A stretch of DNA of 29,440 nucleotides, from positions 1 to 29,440 of the forward strand of contig CAMQSH010000005.1 in NCBI GenBank assembly GCA_947036575.1, in the 5' to 3' direction. A program made the translations under genes and the position numbers. Under the pieces are notes generated by a model, which had not been told where the DNA came from, made no database searches, and saw only the letters and a list, made by a program, of their open reading frames with translations. Shown here in pieces: positions 1 to 8,168 of the stretch; the first letter of the stretch is position 1; each line of letters opens with the position of its first letter. This DNA comes from an uncultured Brevinema sp. Lineage in GTDB: Bacteria > Spirochaetota > Brevinematia > Brevinematales > Brevinemataceae.

Positions 1-548
1 ATCTTATGAGTACTGTTATTATTTTGATACTAGCTTGGTCTATAGCCGGTATCATTAAAGAAATAGGTACTAGCGCTTATCTTATTACTATATTACAAGA
101 TACCATTCCAGCAGTTATTATCCCAACGATCACCTTTATTCTAGCAAGTATTATGGCATTTTCTACAGGTACTTCTTATGGTACAATGGGAATTTTAATG
201 CCTTTAGCAGTACCTCTAGCTGCTACTCTTTCCGGAGATGTAAATAGTGCTATAACTACTATTACCGCAGGTACAGTGCTAACAGGTGCTATTGTCGGAG
301 ATCATTGTTCTCCTATTTCTGACACCACTGTCTTATCTGCTGGTGGAGCAGGTTGTCCTCTTCTTGATCATGTTAACACTCAATTACCTTATACTATTGT
401 AGTTACAGTAGTTTCTATTGTTTGTGGTTATTTATTAATTGCTATGGGTATACCTATTATTGTAAGCTATCTTTTAGGATTTATTACAATGATAGCTGTT
501 GTATTTTTCATAGGAAAACACCCCGATACAGAACCAATAAAAGATTAA
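1..548 (+). CDS. nhaC: Na+/H+ antiporter NhaC family, C-terminal part (5' truncated by window)
   Basis: This is the last ~180 residues of an NhaC-family sodium/proton antiporter, an inner-membrane protein that exchanges Na+ for H+. The reading frame is open back to the first base of the window (a Leu codon precedes the first ATG at 6), so the real start lies upstream and the ATG at 6 is internal. The family signatures are visible: a segment FSTGTSYGTMGILMPLAVP and, further on, GDHCSPISDTTVLSAGG followed by DHVNTQLPY. These are the conserved core of the Na_H_antiporter family. At least four hydrophobic membrane segments remain. The gene ends 14 bases before a strong terminator, so it is the last gene of its transcript. 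Substrate could be another small solute/ion, since related proteins include malate/lactate-Na+ antiporters. Family assignment is firm; exact substrate is inferred. Confidence 0.88.
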   Translation, partial: LMSTVIILILAWSIAGIIKEIGTSAYLITILQDTIPAVIIPTITFILASIMAFSTGTSYGTMGILMPLAVPLAATLSGDVNSAITTITAGTVLTGAIVGDHCSPISDTTVLSAGGAGCPLLDHVNTQLPYTIVVTVVSIVCGYLLIAMGIPIIVSYLLGFITMIAVVFFIGKHPDTEPIKD

Positions 549-562
549 ATTTAATCCATTTC

Positions 563-596
563 AAAACCCCTTCTTATTTACGGAAGGGGTTTTTTT
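563..596 (+). terminator. Rho-independent terminator after nhaC
   Basis: An 11-bp perfect stem (563-573 with 583-593, AAAACCCCTTC against GAAGGGGTTTT) has a 9-base loop and runs into seven T residues at 590-596. It sits directly after the antiporter stop codon. Confidence 0.9.
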
Positions 597-608
597 ATGA
601 TATAATAA

Positions 609-637
609 TTGATAGGCTTAGATTTTTGTGTTATATT
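609..637 (+). promoter_or_regulatory. Sigma-70-type promoter for the EutT-like gene
   Basis: TTGATA (609-614) and TATATT (632-637) are separated by 17 bases. It lies between the nhaC terminator and the EutT-like start, with a GAGGG ribosome site at 660-664 just ahead of the ATG at 668. Confidence 0.6.
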
Positions 638-667
638 ATTATAGAAAACTAAATCATTAGAGGGACT

Positions 668-1285
668 ATGAAAAAAATAAATGTTTCAAAACCAATATTT
701 GGTGACGAGTGGGTAACTTCTACTGAATACATATTGCCAGATGGTACAAAGACTAATAACAAGCCAGAATCTATGACTCAATTATTTAATAATAAGCTTG
801 TCTACAAAGATGATCCTAGAATTATTCTTCGTGGTAAGCTCGATTCTTTTCAAGCAGAATTAATTTTATATATTTTTCAATGTCGTACTCAATATCAAGT
901 ATCCCCAGATTTATTAACTCAATTACGAGAATTATTAGTGTATTCCCGTGATATTCTCAAGCATGAAGTCCTAAATACAGCCCTGCCAGCACAAACGCTA
1001 CTAACTTGGACTTATGATGAAATTAGGCAACGTTCTCATAATCCTTTAGCATATTATCAATTAGAACAAATGGTTTTGATTGATGATAGTTTTCAAACTG
1101 TAGTGATTTTGTTAAATATTCTGAGAGCAAAAATCAGAGAGATAGAATTAGTTGCTGTACAAGCATTCAAAAACGATATTCAAGACCGTCATCAAAGTCT
1201 CATCACTGGACTCAATAGAATGAGCTCTTGTTTTCATATTTTGATGTATCAAGAGATGGCTTTTTTCTTCTCTCAAGAATCCTAA
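668..1285 (+). CDS. EutT-like ATP:cob(I)alamin adenosyltransferase (short form)
   Basis: Likely a corrinoid adenosyltransferase that makes adenosylcobalamin from cob(I)alamin and ATP in the cytoplasm. Recognition rests on recall of EutT sequences: PESMTQL at ~33-39, the block VYKDDPRIILRGKLDS at ~45-60, NPLAYYQLEQMVL at ~125-137, LLNILRAKIREIELVAVQAF at ~148-167 and LNRMSSCFH at ~182-190 follow the conserved EutT order. At 205 aa it is shorter than the ~267-aa enterobacterial EutT; the N-terminal domain and the His/Cys-Cys-x-x-Cys metal motif before the adenosyltransferase domain are missing. Only two cysteines remain, at ~72 and ~188. The start is supported by a GAGGG site and an upstream promoter. 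No eut or pdu genes are beside it, but a BtuF-like protein lies at 13922. Ethanolamine use is not implied; a general B12-activation role is possible. Confidence 0.72.
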   Translation: MKKINVSKPIFGDEWVTSTEYILPDGTKTNNKPESMTQLFNNKLVYKDDPRIILRGKLDSFQAELILYIFQCRTQYQVSPDLLTQLRELLVYSRDILKHEVLNTALPAQTLLTWTYDEIRQRSHNPLAYYQLEQMVLIDDSFQTVVILLNILRAKIREIELVAVQAFKNDIQDRHQSLITGLNRMSSCFHILMYQEMAFFFSQES

Positions 1286-1289
1286 GAAT

Positions 1290-2660
1290 TTATTTTCCTA
1301 TACAAAATTGAGAAAATATCCTATCTAAAATAGCATCGTCTGTGGTTCTACCGACAATCTCCTCTAAAGATATTCTTGCTTTACGTATATGTGAAGCAGT
1401 GAATTCTTCAGATTCTTGGTTTAGGATACATTCTTTTGCTAATTCCAAATGAGTTTTACTTTGATTGAGAAGATTTTCTTGTCTGATATTTGCCACTAAG
1501 GTATCACTCTCAGGATCAACTCCACCAGAAAAATAAAATCGAGAAATTTCATCAAAAATTAATTCCGTTCCTTTATTATCTTTAGCAGATACTTTGATAA
1601 TAGAAAATTCATCATCAAGATGAAGTTCCTGAGTTAAGTCATCTTTATTAAAAACTCTCACAACACTTTTATTACTATCTTTTAAAATTTGTATAATATT
1701 ATGATCTTCTTCTTGAACAGACATTGATCCGTCCAGCACATGAATCACCAAATCTGCATTTTGGATTGCTTCCAAAGATCGTCTTGTTCCTTCTTTTTCT
1801 ATAAGATCTTCTGTTTCTCTCAAACCAGCCGTGTCAAAAAATCGTATCAATAAACCTCGTGCCGAAACCCTATGCTCAATCACATCTCTTGTCGTTCCTG
1901 CAATATCACTCACGATCACTCTATTCTCATCCACCAAAGCATTTAGTAAAGAAGACTTCCCAACATTAGGACGTCCTACTAAAGCAACTTTCACACCGTC
2001 TGTACTCATTTTACCGACTTTAGCACCAAATAACATGTGATTTACTTGAGTGAGTAACAAATCTATTCTCTTCAAAAATTGACTAGAAACATCTTCTATA
2101 TCGACTTCCTCTTCAGCATGGTCGATAGCCACTTCTAATAATGCTAATAAATCTAATGTATCTTTATGGAGGATATCAATTTTTTTTGTTAATTTTCCCT
2201 CTAGCCGACCTATCGCTTGAGCATGAGCAAATTTTGTCTGAGATTCTGTAAGATCACGGATCGCCTCTGCTTGAGTAAGATCTATCTTTCCATTAAGAAA
2301 AGCTCTCATACTAAATTCACCAGGATCAGCAACAGAAATGCCGATAGTACCAAGTAATCTCATCACTTCATTAACGACATAGGGGCTACCATGTGTCCAA
2401 ATTTCAAGAGATTCCTCTCCCGTAAAAGATGTTCCATGATGAAAAACTCCTATCATCACTTCATCGATAATAGTTTTTGTTTTGGGATCAAATAATTTAC
2501 CATAGGCGATTTCATGAGAATTTTTTGAGCTTAGTAATTTGGATGATTTGAATAATTTTTCTACTGTTTCTATACTCTTAACACCAGAAACTCTGATCAT
2601 AGCAACACCAGCAACACCTGGAGCAGTTGCAGGAGCTGCTATTATTTTGTTATCTATCAT
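1290..2660 (-). CDS. mnmE: tRNA modification GTPase MnmE (TrmE)
   Basis: MnmE works with MnmG to install (carboxymethyl)aminomethyl groups on wobble uridine 34 of several tRNAs. The 456-aa protein is full length. The N-terminal folate-binding domain begins IAAPATAPGVAGVAMIRVSG, and a central helical domain is interrupted by a G domain at ~220-375. Visible G motifs are GRPNVGKSS (229-237), GTTRD (255-259), DTAG (276-279), NKDD (338-341) and SAK (358-360). The C terminus is the diagnostic FCIGK with the conserved cysteine at 453. It lies downstream of yidC on the same strand, a common bacterial arrangement, but here without the jag/khpB gene often found between them. A hairpin separates the two genes, so mnmE may be partly uncoupled from yidC. 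It converges with the EutT-like gene with only a 4-base gap. Confidence 0.97.
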   Translation of the reverse strand: MIDNKIIAAPATAPGVAGVAMIRVSGVKSIETVEKLFKSSKLLSSKNSHEIAYGKLFDPKTKTIIDEVMIGVFHHGTSFTGEESLEIWTHGSPYVVNEVMRLLGTIGISVADPGEFSMRAFLNGKIDLTQAEAIRDLTESQTKFAHAQAIGRLEGKLTKKIDILHKDTLDLLALLEVAIDHAEEEVDIEDVSSQFLKRIDLLLTQVNHMLFGAKVGKMSTDGVKVALVGRPNVGKSSLLNALVDENRVIVSDIAGTTRDVIEHRVSARGLLIRFFDTAGLRETEDLIEKEGTRRSLEAIQNADLVIHVLDGSMSVQEEDHNIIQILKDSNKSVVRVFNKDDLTQELHLDDEFSIIKVSAKDNKGTELIFDEISRFYFSGGVDPESDTLVANIRQENLLNQSKTHLELAKECILNQESEEFTASHIRKARISLEEIVGRTTDDAILDRIFSQFCIGK

Positions 2661-2680
2661 TTATTGTTTACCTTTCTATC

Positions 2681-2713
2681 AAAATACCCACCTTAGTAAC
2701 TAAGATGGGTATT
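2681..2713 (-). terminator. Hairpin between yidC and mnmE, probable terminator or attenuator
   Basis: On the minus strand a 14-bp stem (one G-U pair) at 2683-2696/2700-2713 with a 3-base loop is followed by four T residues. It lies after the yidC stop and ahead of mnmE. The short T-run suggests incomplete termination, so mnmE may receive some read-through. Confidence 0.6.
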
Positions 2714-2733
2714 GATTATTTTATAATATTTTT

Positions 2734-4311
2734 TTAGTAACTAATTTTTTTTGTAGTACCTTTGTCAGAGTTAATAACTTCTTGTTCCATTATAGAGAAT
2801 ATATTTTGTACTGTCCAGTATAAAACAAGTCCTGAAGGCATATTCCAGAATAAAAATAAGAAAATTAACGGCATAAAATAACTTTGTGTTTGCATTTGTT
2901 TTTGCATATCATTTTGAGCTGTACCCATTCTACCTTGTTGACGAACAACAGTAACTAATTGTAATGCTGTCATGATTAATGGAAGAAGATTAAAACTAAA
3001 TGTTCCTATCATAAAAAGTGAATCAGGCGTTGTGAGATCAGAAATCCATAAAAAGCCAGCTCCTCTTAATTCAACAGAACGAGAGAGCACTCTAAACAAA
3101 GCAAAAAACACAGGAATCTGTAATAAAAGTGGTAAACACCCACCCAAAGGATTTGCTTTTTCAGATTTGTATAGTTCCATTGTTTTGACTTGCAATGCTT
3201 GTGGATCATGTCCCCATTTTTCTTGAAGTTTATTTAATTTTGGTTGAAGATCTTTCATCTTTTTCATAGAGATTGCAGATTTGATAGAAAGAGGCATCAA
3301 TAATAATTTTACCAAAATAGCAATAAGAATTAATGTTAATCCTGCACTTCCTGTTTTATCTACTAAAGTAGTCATCATCCAGGTAGTTCCATTTTCTATA
3401 GGTTTGAGCATCCAGTTAAAAACAAAAGGCCATGCAAATAATTTTTCATAGATAGCACCAACTATTTGTTCGTGGCGAGGTCCAACATAATAATCTAAAT
3501 CATAAGTTAGTGATTGCTTTGGAGCAATATTAGTAGCTAAAACTTGAACACCTATATTTACACGAGATTTTGGACCAAATTCTAAACCGTGATAAACAAC
3601 AACAGTATTATCAAATTGTGGGTGGACTATCGTTAAGAAAAAATTATCTGCTACTGTTGCCCATTGAACATCTGATAAGAAAACAGAAGGACTAGGACCA
3701 CCAAACCAGCTACCACCATTAATATTGGCTTTTTCTAATTTTTCACCATTAAAATATTTGTATTCAGGGATATTACTATTATTTGTTGTTGCACGAGAAA
3801 TATCAAATAAAGAAGAAAAAGTAAATGCTATTCCTTCAAAATCTAATTTAAGATCTGTTCCAGATGGATTTGAAAGAACGAGTTGTTCTTTGATTCTACC
3901 ATTATCCAGAAGGACTAAAGTTCTTTGGATATTTACTCTTTGAGTACCTACCATCGCACTTGATGAAAGTACAAGAGTATTTTCTTTTTGAGAAACTTGA
4001 TATACAGGTCTGTTACTATTTGTTGTCAATTCTGTATATGTTCCAATAACAAAATCTAAAGCACTCAATTGATTGCTTCTGTCTTGCATATCAATATCAT
4101 TAGAAATCCTATTCCAAGAACCATTAATGTCTATTTTAGAAGTTCTACCACCTAAAGAAGAAATTGATAATTTTAGAGAATTATCAGGAGAAGATACTAG
4201 ATATTCTTTTGTGTCTCCTGCTTTAGAATAGGTAACCTCTTGAGCAAAAACTTGTCCACTGATTAACATAAGTAATAGGGATAATTTTATAGAAATATTT
4301 TTAATAGACAT
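2734..4311 (-). CDS. yidC: Membrane protein insertase YidC
   Basis: YidC inserts and folds inner-membrane proteins, alone or with SecYEG. The 525-aa protein has the Gram-negative layout: an N-terminal hydrophobic segment (~7-23, ending VFAQ), a large periplasmic beta domain (~30-290) and a C-terminal insertase domain (~320-510). Conserved insertase features include MPLSIKSAISMKKMKDLQPK at ~339-358, NPLGGCLPLLLQIPVFFALF at ~387-406, and PSGLVLYWTVQNIFS near the end. The normally invariant groove arginine in the first conserved transmembrane helix appears as Lys335 (ILVKLLLMPL). GGAGG at 4316-4320 supports the start. A consensus-like promoter lies just upstream, back to back with murA. The N terminus looks more like a cleavable signal peptide than the usual YidC anchor; that is an inference. 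Confidence 0.96.
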   Translation of the reverse strand: MSIKNISIKLSLLLMLISGQVFAQEVTYSKAGDTKEYLVSSPDNSLKLSISSLGGRTSKIDINGSWNRISNDIDMQDRSNQLSALDFVIGTYTELTTNSNRPVYQVSQKENTLVLSSSAMVGTQRVNIQRTLVLLDNGRIKEQLVLSNPSGTDLKLDFEGIAFTFSSLFDISRATTNNSNIPEYKYFNGEKLEKANINGGSWFGGPSPSVFLSDVQWATVADNFFLTIVHPQFDNTVVVYHGLEFGPKSRVNIGVQVLATNIAPKQSLTYDLDYYVGPRHEQIVGAIYEKLFAWPFVFNWMLKPIENGTTWMMTTLVDKTGSAGLTLILIAILVKLLLMPLSIKSAISMKKMKDLQPKLNKLQEKWGHDPQALQVKTMELYKSEKANPLGGCLPLLLQIPVFFALFRVLSRSVELRGAGFLWISDLTTPDSLFMIGTFSFNLLPLIMTALQLVTVVRQQGRMGTAQNDMQKQMQTQSYFMPLIFLFLFWNMPSGLVLYWTVQNIFSIMEQEVINSDKGTTKKISY

Positions 4312-4341
4312 ATAGCCTCCGATTGTGTCAATATAAGTAAT

Positions 4342-4370
4342 ATCATACTATATTATATTGATATCGTCAA
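4342..4370 (-). promoter_or_regulatory. Sigma-70-type promoter for yidC
   Basis: Reading the minus strand, TTGACG (4370-4365) and TATGAT (4347-4342) are 17 bases apart. The -10 ends 30 bases ahead of the yidC start codon. Confidence 0.75.
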
Positions 4371-4421
4371 GGTTTTTTAAGAAAACAAGTTCAATTTATA
4401 AAAGAATTAACTCGTAATATT

Positions 4422-4450
4422 TTGACGAAAAAATAAAAAAAATGTATACT
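4422..4450 (+). promoter_or_regulatory. Sigma-70-type promoter for murA
   Basis: TTGACG (4422-4427), a 17-base spacer rich in A, and TATACT (4445-4450) give a near-consensus promoter 31 bases ahead of the murA start. It is divergent from the yidC promoter. Confidence 0.8.
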
Positions 4451-4481
4451 ATAAGGATATTATATATTTTAAGGATTTCCC

Positions 4482-5753
4482 ATGCTTACAAAATTTGTCA
4501 TCGAAGGTGGTCATGCACTATCGGGAGCTGTTACTATTAGTGGAGCAAAAAATGCAGCCCTACCTATCTTGGCTGCGACTATTCTCACTAAAGAAACTAT
4601 CACCCTACACAATGTCCCTGTTTTAGAAGACATCAGCACAATGTTTTCTTTATTAGAATCATTGGGTAAAAAAATTACTAGAAAAGACAACACTGTTATT
4701 ATAGAAGAACCAAACTCTTTGGGCTATGAAGCACCTTATGAAATTGTTAACCGTATGAGAGCATCTATTGCTGTTATGGGGCCTTTAGTGGCACGTCTCG
4801 GTAAAGCTATTATTTCTATGCCTGGTGGCTGTAATTTAGGTCCCAGACCTATAGATCTTCACATCAAAGGAATAGAAGCTCTTTCTGCTACTTGTTGTAC
4901 TACTCATGGTAATCTAGATGTTTCTGCTCCTGAACAAGGATTAATAGGAACCATAATGAATTTATCTTCCAAAAATGGAAGTTCTGTACTCGCTACAGAA
5001 AATATTCTTATGGCAGCCACCTTAAGCAAAGGTACTACTATAATCAATGGCGCAGCTAAAGAACCTGAAGTCGTAGATTTAGCTAAGTTATTAACAAAAA
5101 TGGGTGCAAAAATCAGCGGTGCAGGTACAGAATCCATTACTATAGAAGGCGTTTCAACATTACACGGAGCAGAACATGCCGTTGTTGCTGATAGAATTGA
5201 AACAGGCACTTTTATTATTGCAGCAGCTATTACAGGTGGAGAAATTACTATTAATAATTGTGTTCCCGAACATTTAGAAGAAGCAATTCGTTTGTTTAGA
5301 GAAGCTGGGATTTCTATAGATATTATTGATGACAAAACTCTTTTCGTAAAAGCTGGATCTTCAAAAAAAGCTGTTGATTTTACAACTTTACCACACCCTC
5401 TATTTCCAACAGATTTACAATCACAATTTGTAGCATACCTAAGTCTTGCAGAAGGAAAAAGTATTATTACAGAAACTATTTATCCTGATCGTTTTATGCA
5501 TGCTGCTGAATTAAATCGCATGGGTGCAAATATTACTGTAGATAATGGTATTGCAAAAATCATAGGAATAAAAGAACTTTCTAGTACTTCTGTGATGAGT
5601 TCAGATCTTAGAGGTGGTGCAGCCTTAGTATTAGCAGCATTGGCAACAAAAGGCACTAGTGAAGTGTTGCGTATTTATCATATCGATAGAGGCTATGACA
5701 AATTTGAAGAAAAATTGAAAAAATTAGGTGCTCATATTACTAGAACTAATTAA
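4482..5753 (+). CDS. murA: UDP-N-acetylglucosamine 1-carboxyvinyltransferase MurA
   Basis: MurA transfers enolpyruvyl from PEP to UDP-GlcNAc, the first committed step of peptidoglycan synthesis, in the cytoplasm. The 423-aa protein is full length and shows the EPSP-synthase-like fold. KNAALP lies at ~23-28, and the active-site loop SMPGGCNLGPRPIDLH lies at ~112-127 with the catalytic Cys117 present. Because the Cys is retained rather than replaced by Asp, the enzyme is predicted to be fosfomycin-sensitive at the target level. The C-terminal DLRGGAALVLAAL and RGYDKFEEKLKKLGA motifs are also intact. A good promoter lies upstream, and an ABC-permease-like gene follows after 36 bases, probably in the same transcript. 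Confidence 0.97.
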   Translation: MLTKFVIEGGHALSGAVTISGAKNAALPILAATILTKETITLHNVPVLEDISTMFSLLESLGKKITRKDNTVIIEEPNSLGYEAPYEIVNRMRASIAVMGPLVARLGKAIISMPGGCNLGPRPIDLHIKGIEALSATCCTTHGNLDVSAPEQGLIGTIMNLSSKNGSSVLATENILMAATLSKGTTIINGAAKEPEVVDLAKLLTKMGAKISGAGTESITIEGVSTLHGAEHAVVADRIETGTFIIAAAITGGEITINNCVPEHLEEAIRLFREAGISIDIIDDKTLFVKAGSSKKAVDFTTLPHPLFPTDLQSQFVAYLSLAEGKSIITETIYPDRFMHAAELNRMGANITVDNGIAKIIGIKELSSTSVMSSDLRGGAALVLAALATKGTSEVLRIYHIDRGYDKFEEKLKKLGAHITRTN

Positions 5754-5789
5754 TTTTCTCAAATAATATATTTTAAAAGTAGGTATTCT

Positions 5790-6980
5790 GTGAATTTTTC
5801 TACCAAGTTATTTCTCCGCTTATTATCATGGTCTCTTATTTTCGGTTTTGTTTCTGGAATTTTTGGAGTTGGTTTAGCACTAATTCAAGTTGCTGATTTT
5901 TATCTTCAAGAAGGTACTCAGCAAGTATCTGATACTTATACTTATAGAGTATTAAATAGTGAAGATAAATTATTAACAGATGAAATCATTACAGAATTAC
6001 AAAATGTTGAAGGTATTGCCTTTGCAGATCCTTATTTAACTCCAACTAATAATATTGCTGGAAGTATTAATTATTTTGGGTTTTCTGCATCTTATCTTGT
6101 TCAAATACATGGAATTCCTAAAAGATTAGGTCAAAAAAAAGCTAAAAATAATTATCAAGCTTCTTGGGACTCTGCTGATTTATCTTCTATTCCTATCCTT
6201 CTTCCTCAACAAGCAATTACTTTATATAATAACCTTGCCCCTCAACGTTCTTGGCCAACCTTAGCAGAAGAATCTTTCTTAGGGTTACCTGGAGCATCTC
6301 TCTCTATTGGTGATAACAAAATAAATGCTGTTATTTCTGGTTTTGATGCTGATGAGTTTGGCACAATTATTAGTGTGCCCGCCCAAAAAATATATGCTAT
6401 TCTTGAATCACTAGGTCTCAATCCTAATTACGATTATATCCTTATCGAAACAGTTCCTGGACTCACCAAATCTCAAGCCAGAGATTCTGCAAATAGAATA
6501 AAGGATCTTGGATTTGAACTTACTTCTGCAAAAGAAGAAACTTTTCAACAAGGGATTTTTATTCGTATCAAATATACCATTATTATTTTTGGATTCAGTA
6601 TTCTTATAGCTTTTATATTTTTACTACATTACAATATTCGGCTACTTTTTGAACAGATTAGACAAAGAATTATATTATATAGAATTTGGGCTGTCAAAGA
6701 TAAAATAGCTATAACATCTGGATTTTTTGCTCTAGTTTTTTCTATTATTACAGGAATTATTTCTTGGCTCATTTGTTTTTTTGCTGTTGTTCCTGCTCAA
6801 AAATATATTATCGATACCATCACAAGATTCGGATTTAATGCCCCTTCACTAAGAGATAGTGTTAGAATTTCTTTAGAAACAGGAGCTCTCAGCACTTTTT
6901 TATTTTTAAGTATTACCTTACTAACTATTATTCACTTTTTCGTGGCTACACCTAAAGCGAACTATATTAAAAAATTTTAA
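5790..6980 (+). CDS. MacB/FtsX-topology ABC permease-like membrane protein
   Basis: A 396-aa membrane protein with the layout of MacB/FtsX/LolC-type ABC permeases. One hydrophobic segment lies at ~13-35, then a large extracytoplasmic region to ~265, then three membrane segments near the C terminus (~268-290, ~313-338 and ~368-388). The start is GTG at 5790 with a weak AGTAGG site upstream; no early in-frame ATG is present. No cognate ATP-binding gene is adjacent: the nearest ABC ATPase at 15951 is on the other strand and of another type. It may share the murA transcript. Candidate roles for this topology are lipoprotein release, cell-division signalling or efflux. I see no motif that chooses between them, and sequence identity to named proteins is not evident to me. 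Confidence 0.6.
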   Translation: MNFSTKLFLRLLSWSLIFGFVSGIFGVGLALIQVADFYLQEGTQQVSDTYTYRVLNSEDKLLTDEIITELQNVEGIAFADPYLTPTNNIAGSINYFGFSASYLVQIHGIPKRLGQKKAKNNYQASWDSADLSSIPILLPQQAITLYNNLAPQRSWPTLAEESFLGLPGASLSIGDNKINAVISGFDADEFGTIISVPAQKIYAILESLGLNPNYDYILIETVPGLTKSQARDSANRIKDLGFELTSAKEETFQQGIFIRIKYTIIIFGFSILIAFIFLLHYNIRLLFEQIRQRIILYRIWAVKDKIAITSGFFALVFSIITGIISWLICFFAVVPAQKYIIDTITRFGFNAPSLRDSVRISLETGALSTFLFLSITLLTIIHFFVATPKANYIKKF

Positions 6981-7037
6981 TCTCCCCCTCTACTTACCCT
7001 TTTCTATTTTTATTTTTTATTTTTTTTTCTAAATCGT

Positions 7038-7063
7038 TAAAGTTTTCCCAGATTTTCCGAAAA
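7038..7063 (+). promoter_or_regulatory. Sigma-28 (FliA)-like promoter for flaA
   Basis: TAAAGTTT at 7038-7045, a 10-base spacer, then TCCGAAAA at 7056-7063. The first element equals the enterobacterial FliA -35 consensus and the second matches GCCGATAA at six of eight positions; the spacer is one base shorter than the E. coli consensus. It lies 44 bases ahead of the flaA start, whose ribosome site is AAGGAG at 7096-7101. Confidence 0.6.
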
Positions 7064-7107
7064 GTTTGTAAGTCTTATAAAAAATAGCGTAAATTAAGGA
7101 GAATCTC

Positions 7108-8067
7108 ATGAAACATAAATTATTAATTTTAATGAGTTTTATTATACCTGCAAATATATTTGGACAAGGAGTTGTTGATCATGTTTTTATTGACTTCAAT
7201 ACTTTTGAAGAACAGATTCAAGAAGTATATCCTACTCCAAATAACCAACTATTATCAGTTGATGGTCAAGCCATTGCAGAAATTGGATCAGAATTATTCA
7301 TGTTGGATAATTGGCTTGTAGCTCTTACTAATTCCTCTGGAGAAAATATGATTTCTCAAAGGGATTCTTATAGTAAAAAAGTCACTAGCCCAGAGCGTGG
7401 AACCGTTCTTGGTGTTCGTGTTAAGTTTCCAGAATGGCCTTATGCTGGTGAAGCATTAATCAAACCAAAATTTCCTATTCTACCTTTCACTAAAGATGGT
7501 GCTTATGCTAGTATCAATAATGGTGTAGTAACAAATGTAGGTTCTATCAAAGAATTTTCTATGTGGGCAAATGGTAGAAACTTTCCTTTTACTGTAGGTG
7601 TTCGTCTTGCAGATATTAAAGGTGTAATCAAAGAATTTGGTTTAGGTTCTTTATTATACGTCGGTTGGAGAAGACTAGTCTATAGCAATCCTTTTTTCTC
7701 TGAGAGAGTTTTCAATAATATCACACCAAATAGTAGAATTTATCCTAGTGAAATTCCATTATTACGTTTTGAACAAATCTCTATTTATAGACCTGGCAAT
7801 CAAGCTGGTGGAGAATTTGTAGGCTATTTTGGTAATATAAATGTTTCTTATACACCATATTTAGCAGATATGCCTATAGATATTAATGACGAAGAAACAT
7901 GGGGTATTATCCAACAACAACAACAAGAAAGAGCTACACTTATTAACTCAACACTTTATGATGAGATACTCAACTATGAATACGCAAAACAACGTATTCA
8001 AGCTAATGATGATGATGCAGCAAATGCTGATGATGCAAATGTCGCTGATGCTGCCGCTGCTCAATAA
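7108..8067 (+). CDS. flaA: Flagellar filament outer layer (sheath) protein FlaA
   Basis: FlaA forms the sheath around the FlaB core of spirochaete periplasmic flagella. The 319-aa protein starts with a signal peptide (~1-19, ending NIFG then Q). Family features include LDNWLVALTNSSGENMISQR (~71-90), GTVLGVRVKFPEW (~104-116), a tract GSIKEFSMWANGRNFPF typical of FlaA (NVGEIKSISSWVYGRNY in Brachyspira as I recall it), GWRRLVYSNPFF and ISIYRPGNQAGGEFVGYFGNI. Near the end a run of five Gln (QQQQQ) is followed by an acidic Asp/Ala-rich low-complexity tail from ~300. It is a single gene with its own sigma-28-like promoter and a terminator about 100 bases after the stop. FlaB, motor and hook genes are not in the window. 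Confidence 0.93.
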   Translation: MKHKLLILMSFIIPANIFGQGVVDHVFIDFNTFEEQIQEVYPTPNNQLLSVDGQAIAEIGSELFMLDNWLVALTNSSGENMISQRDSYSKKVTSPERGTVLGVRVKFPEWPYAGEALIKPKFPILPFTKDGAYASINNGVVTNVGSIKEFSMWANGRNFPFTVGVRLADIKGVIKEFGLGSLLYVGWRRLVYSNPFFSERVFNNITPNSRIYPSEIPLLRFEQISIYRPGNQAGGEFVGYFGNINVSYTPYLADMPIDINDEETWGIIQQQQQERATLINSTLYDEILNYEYAKQRIQANDDDAANADDANVADAAAAQ

Positions 8068-8168
8068 AAAACATAAAAAAATAGATACCGTCACACGAAA
8101 CAGGGACGTGATCGTATGGTGGTCAGAAGAGAAATTATAAATATAAATTCTTCTACGCTACAAAGACT

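Noticed and set aside
2972..3943. Plus-strand frames inside yidC and other opposite-strand frames across the window.
   Set aside because: They are antisense shadows of well-supported genes and have no family features or ribosome sites.
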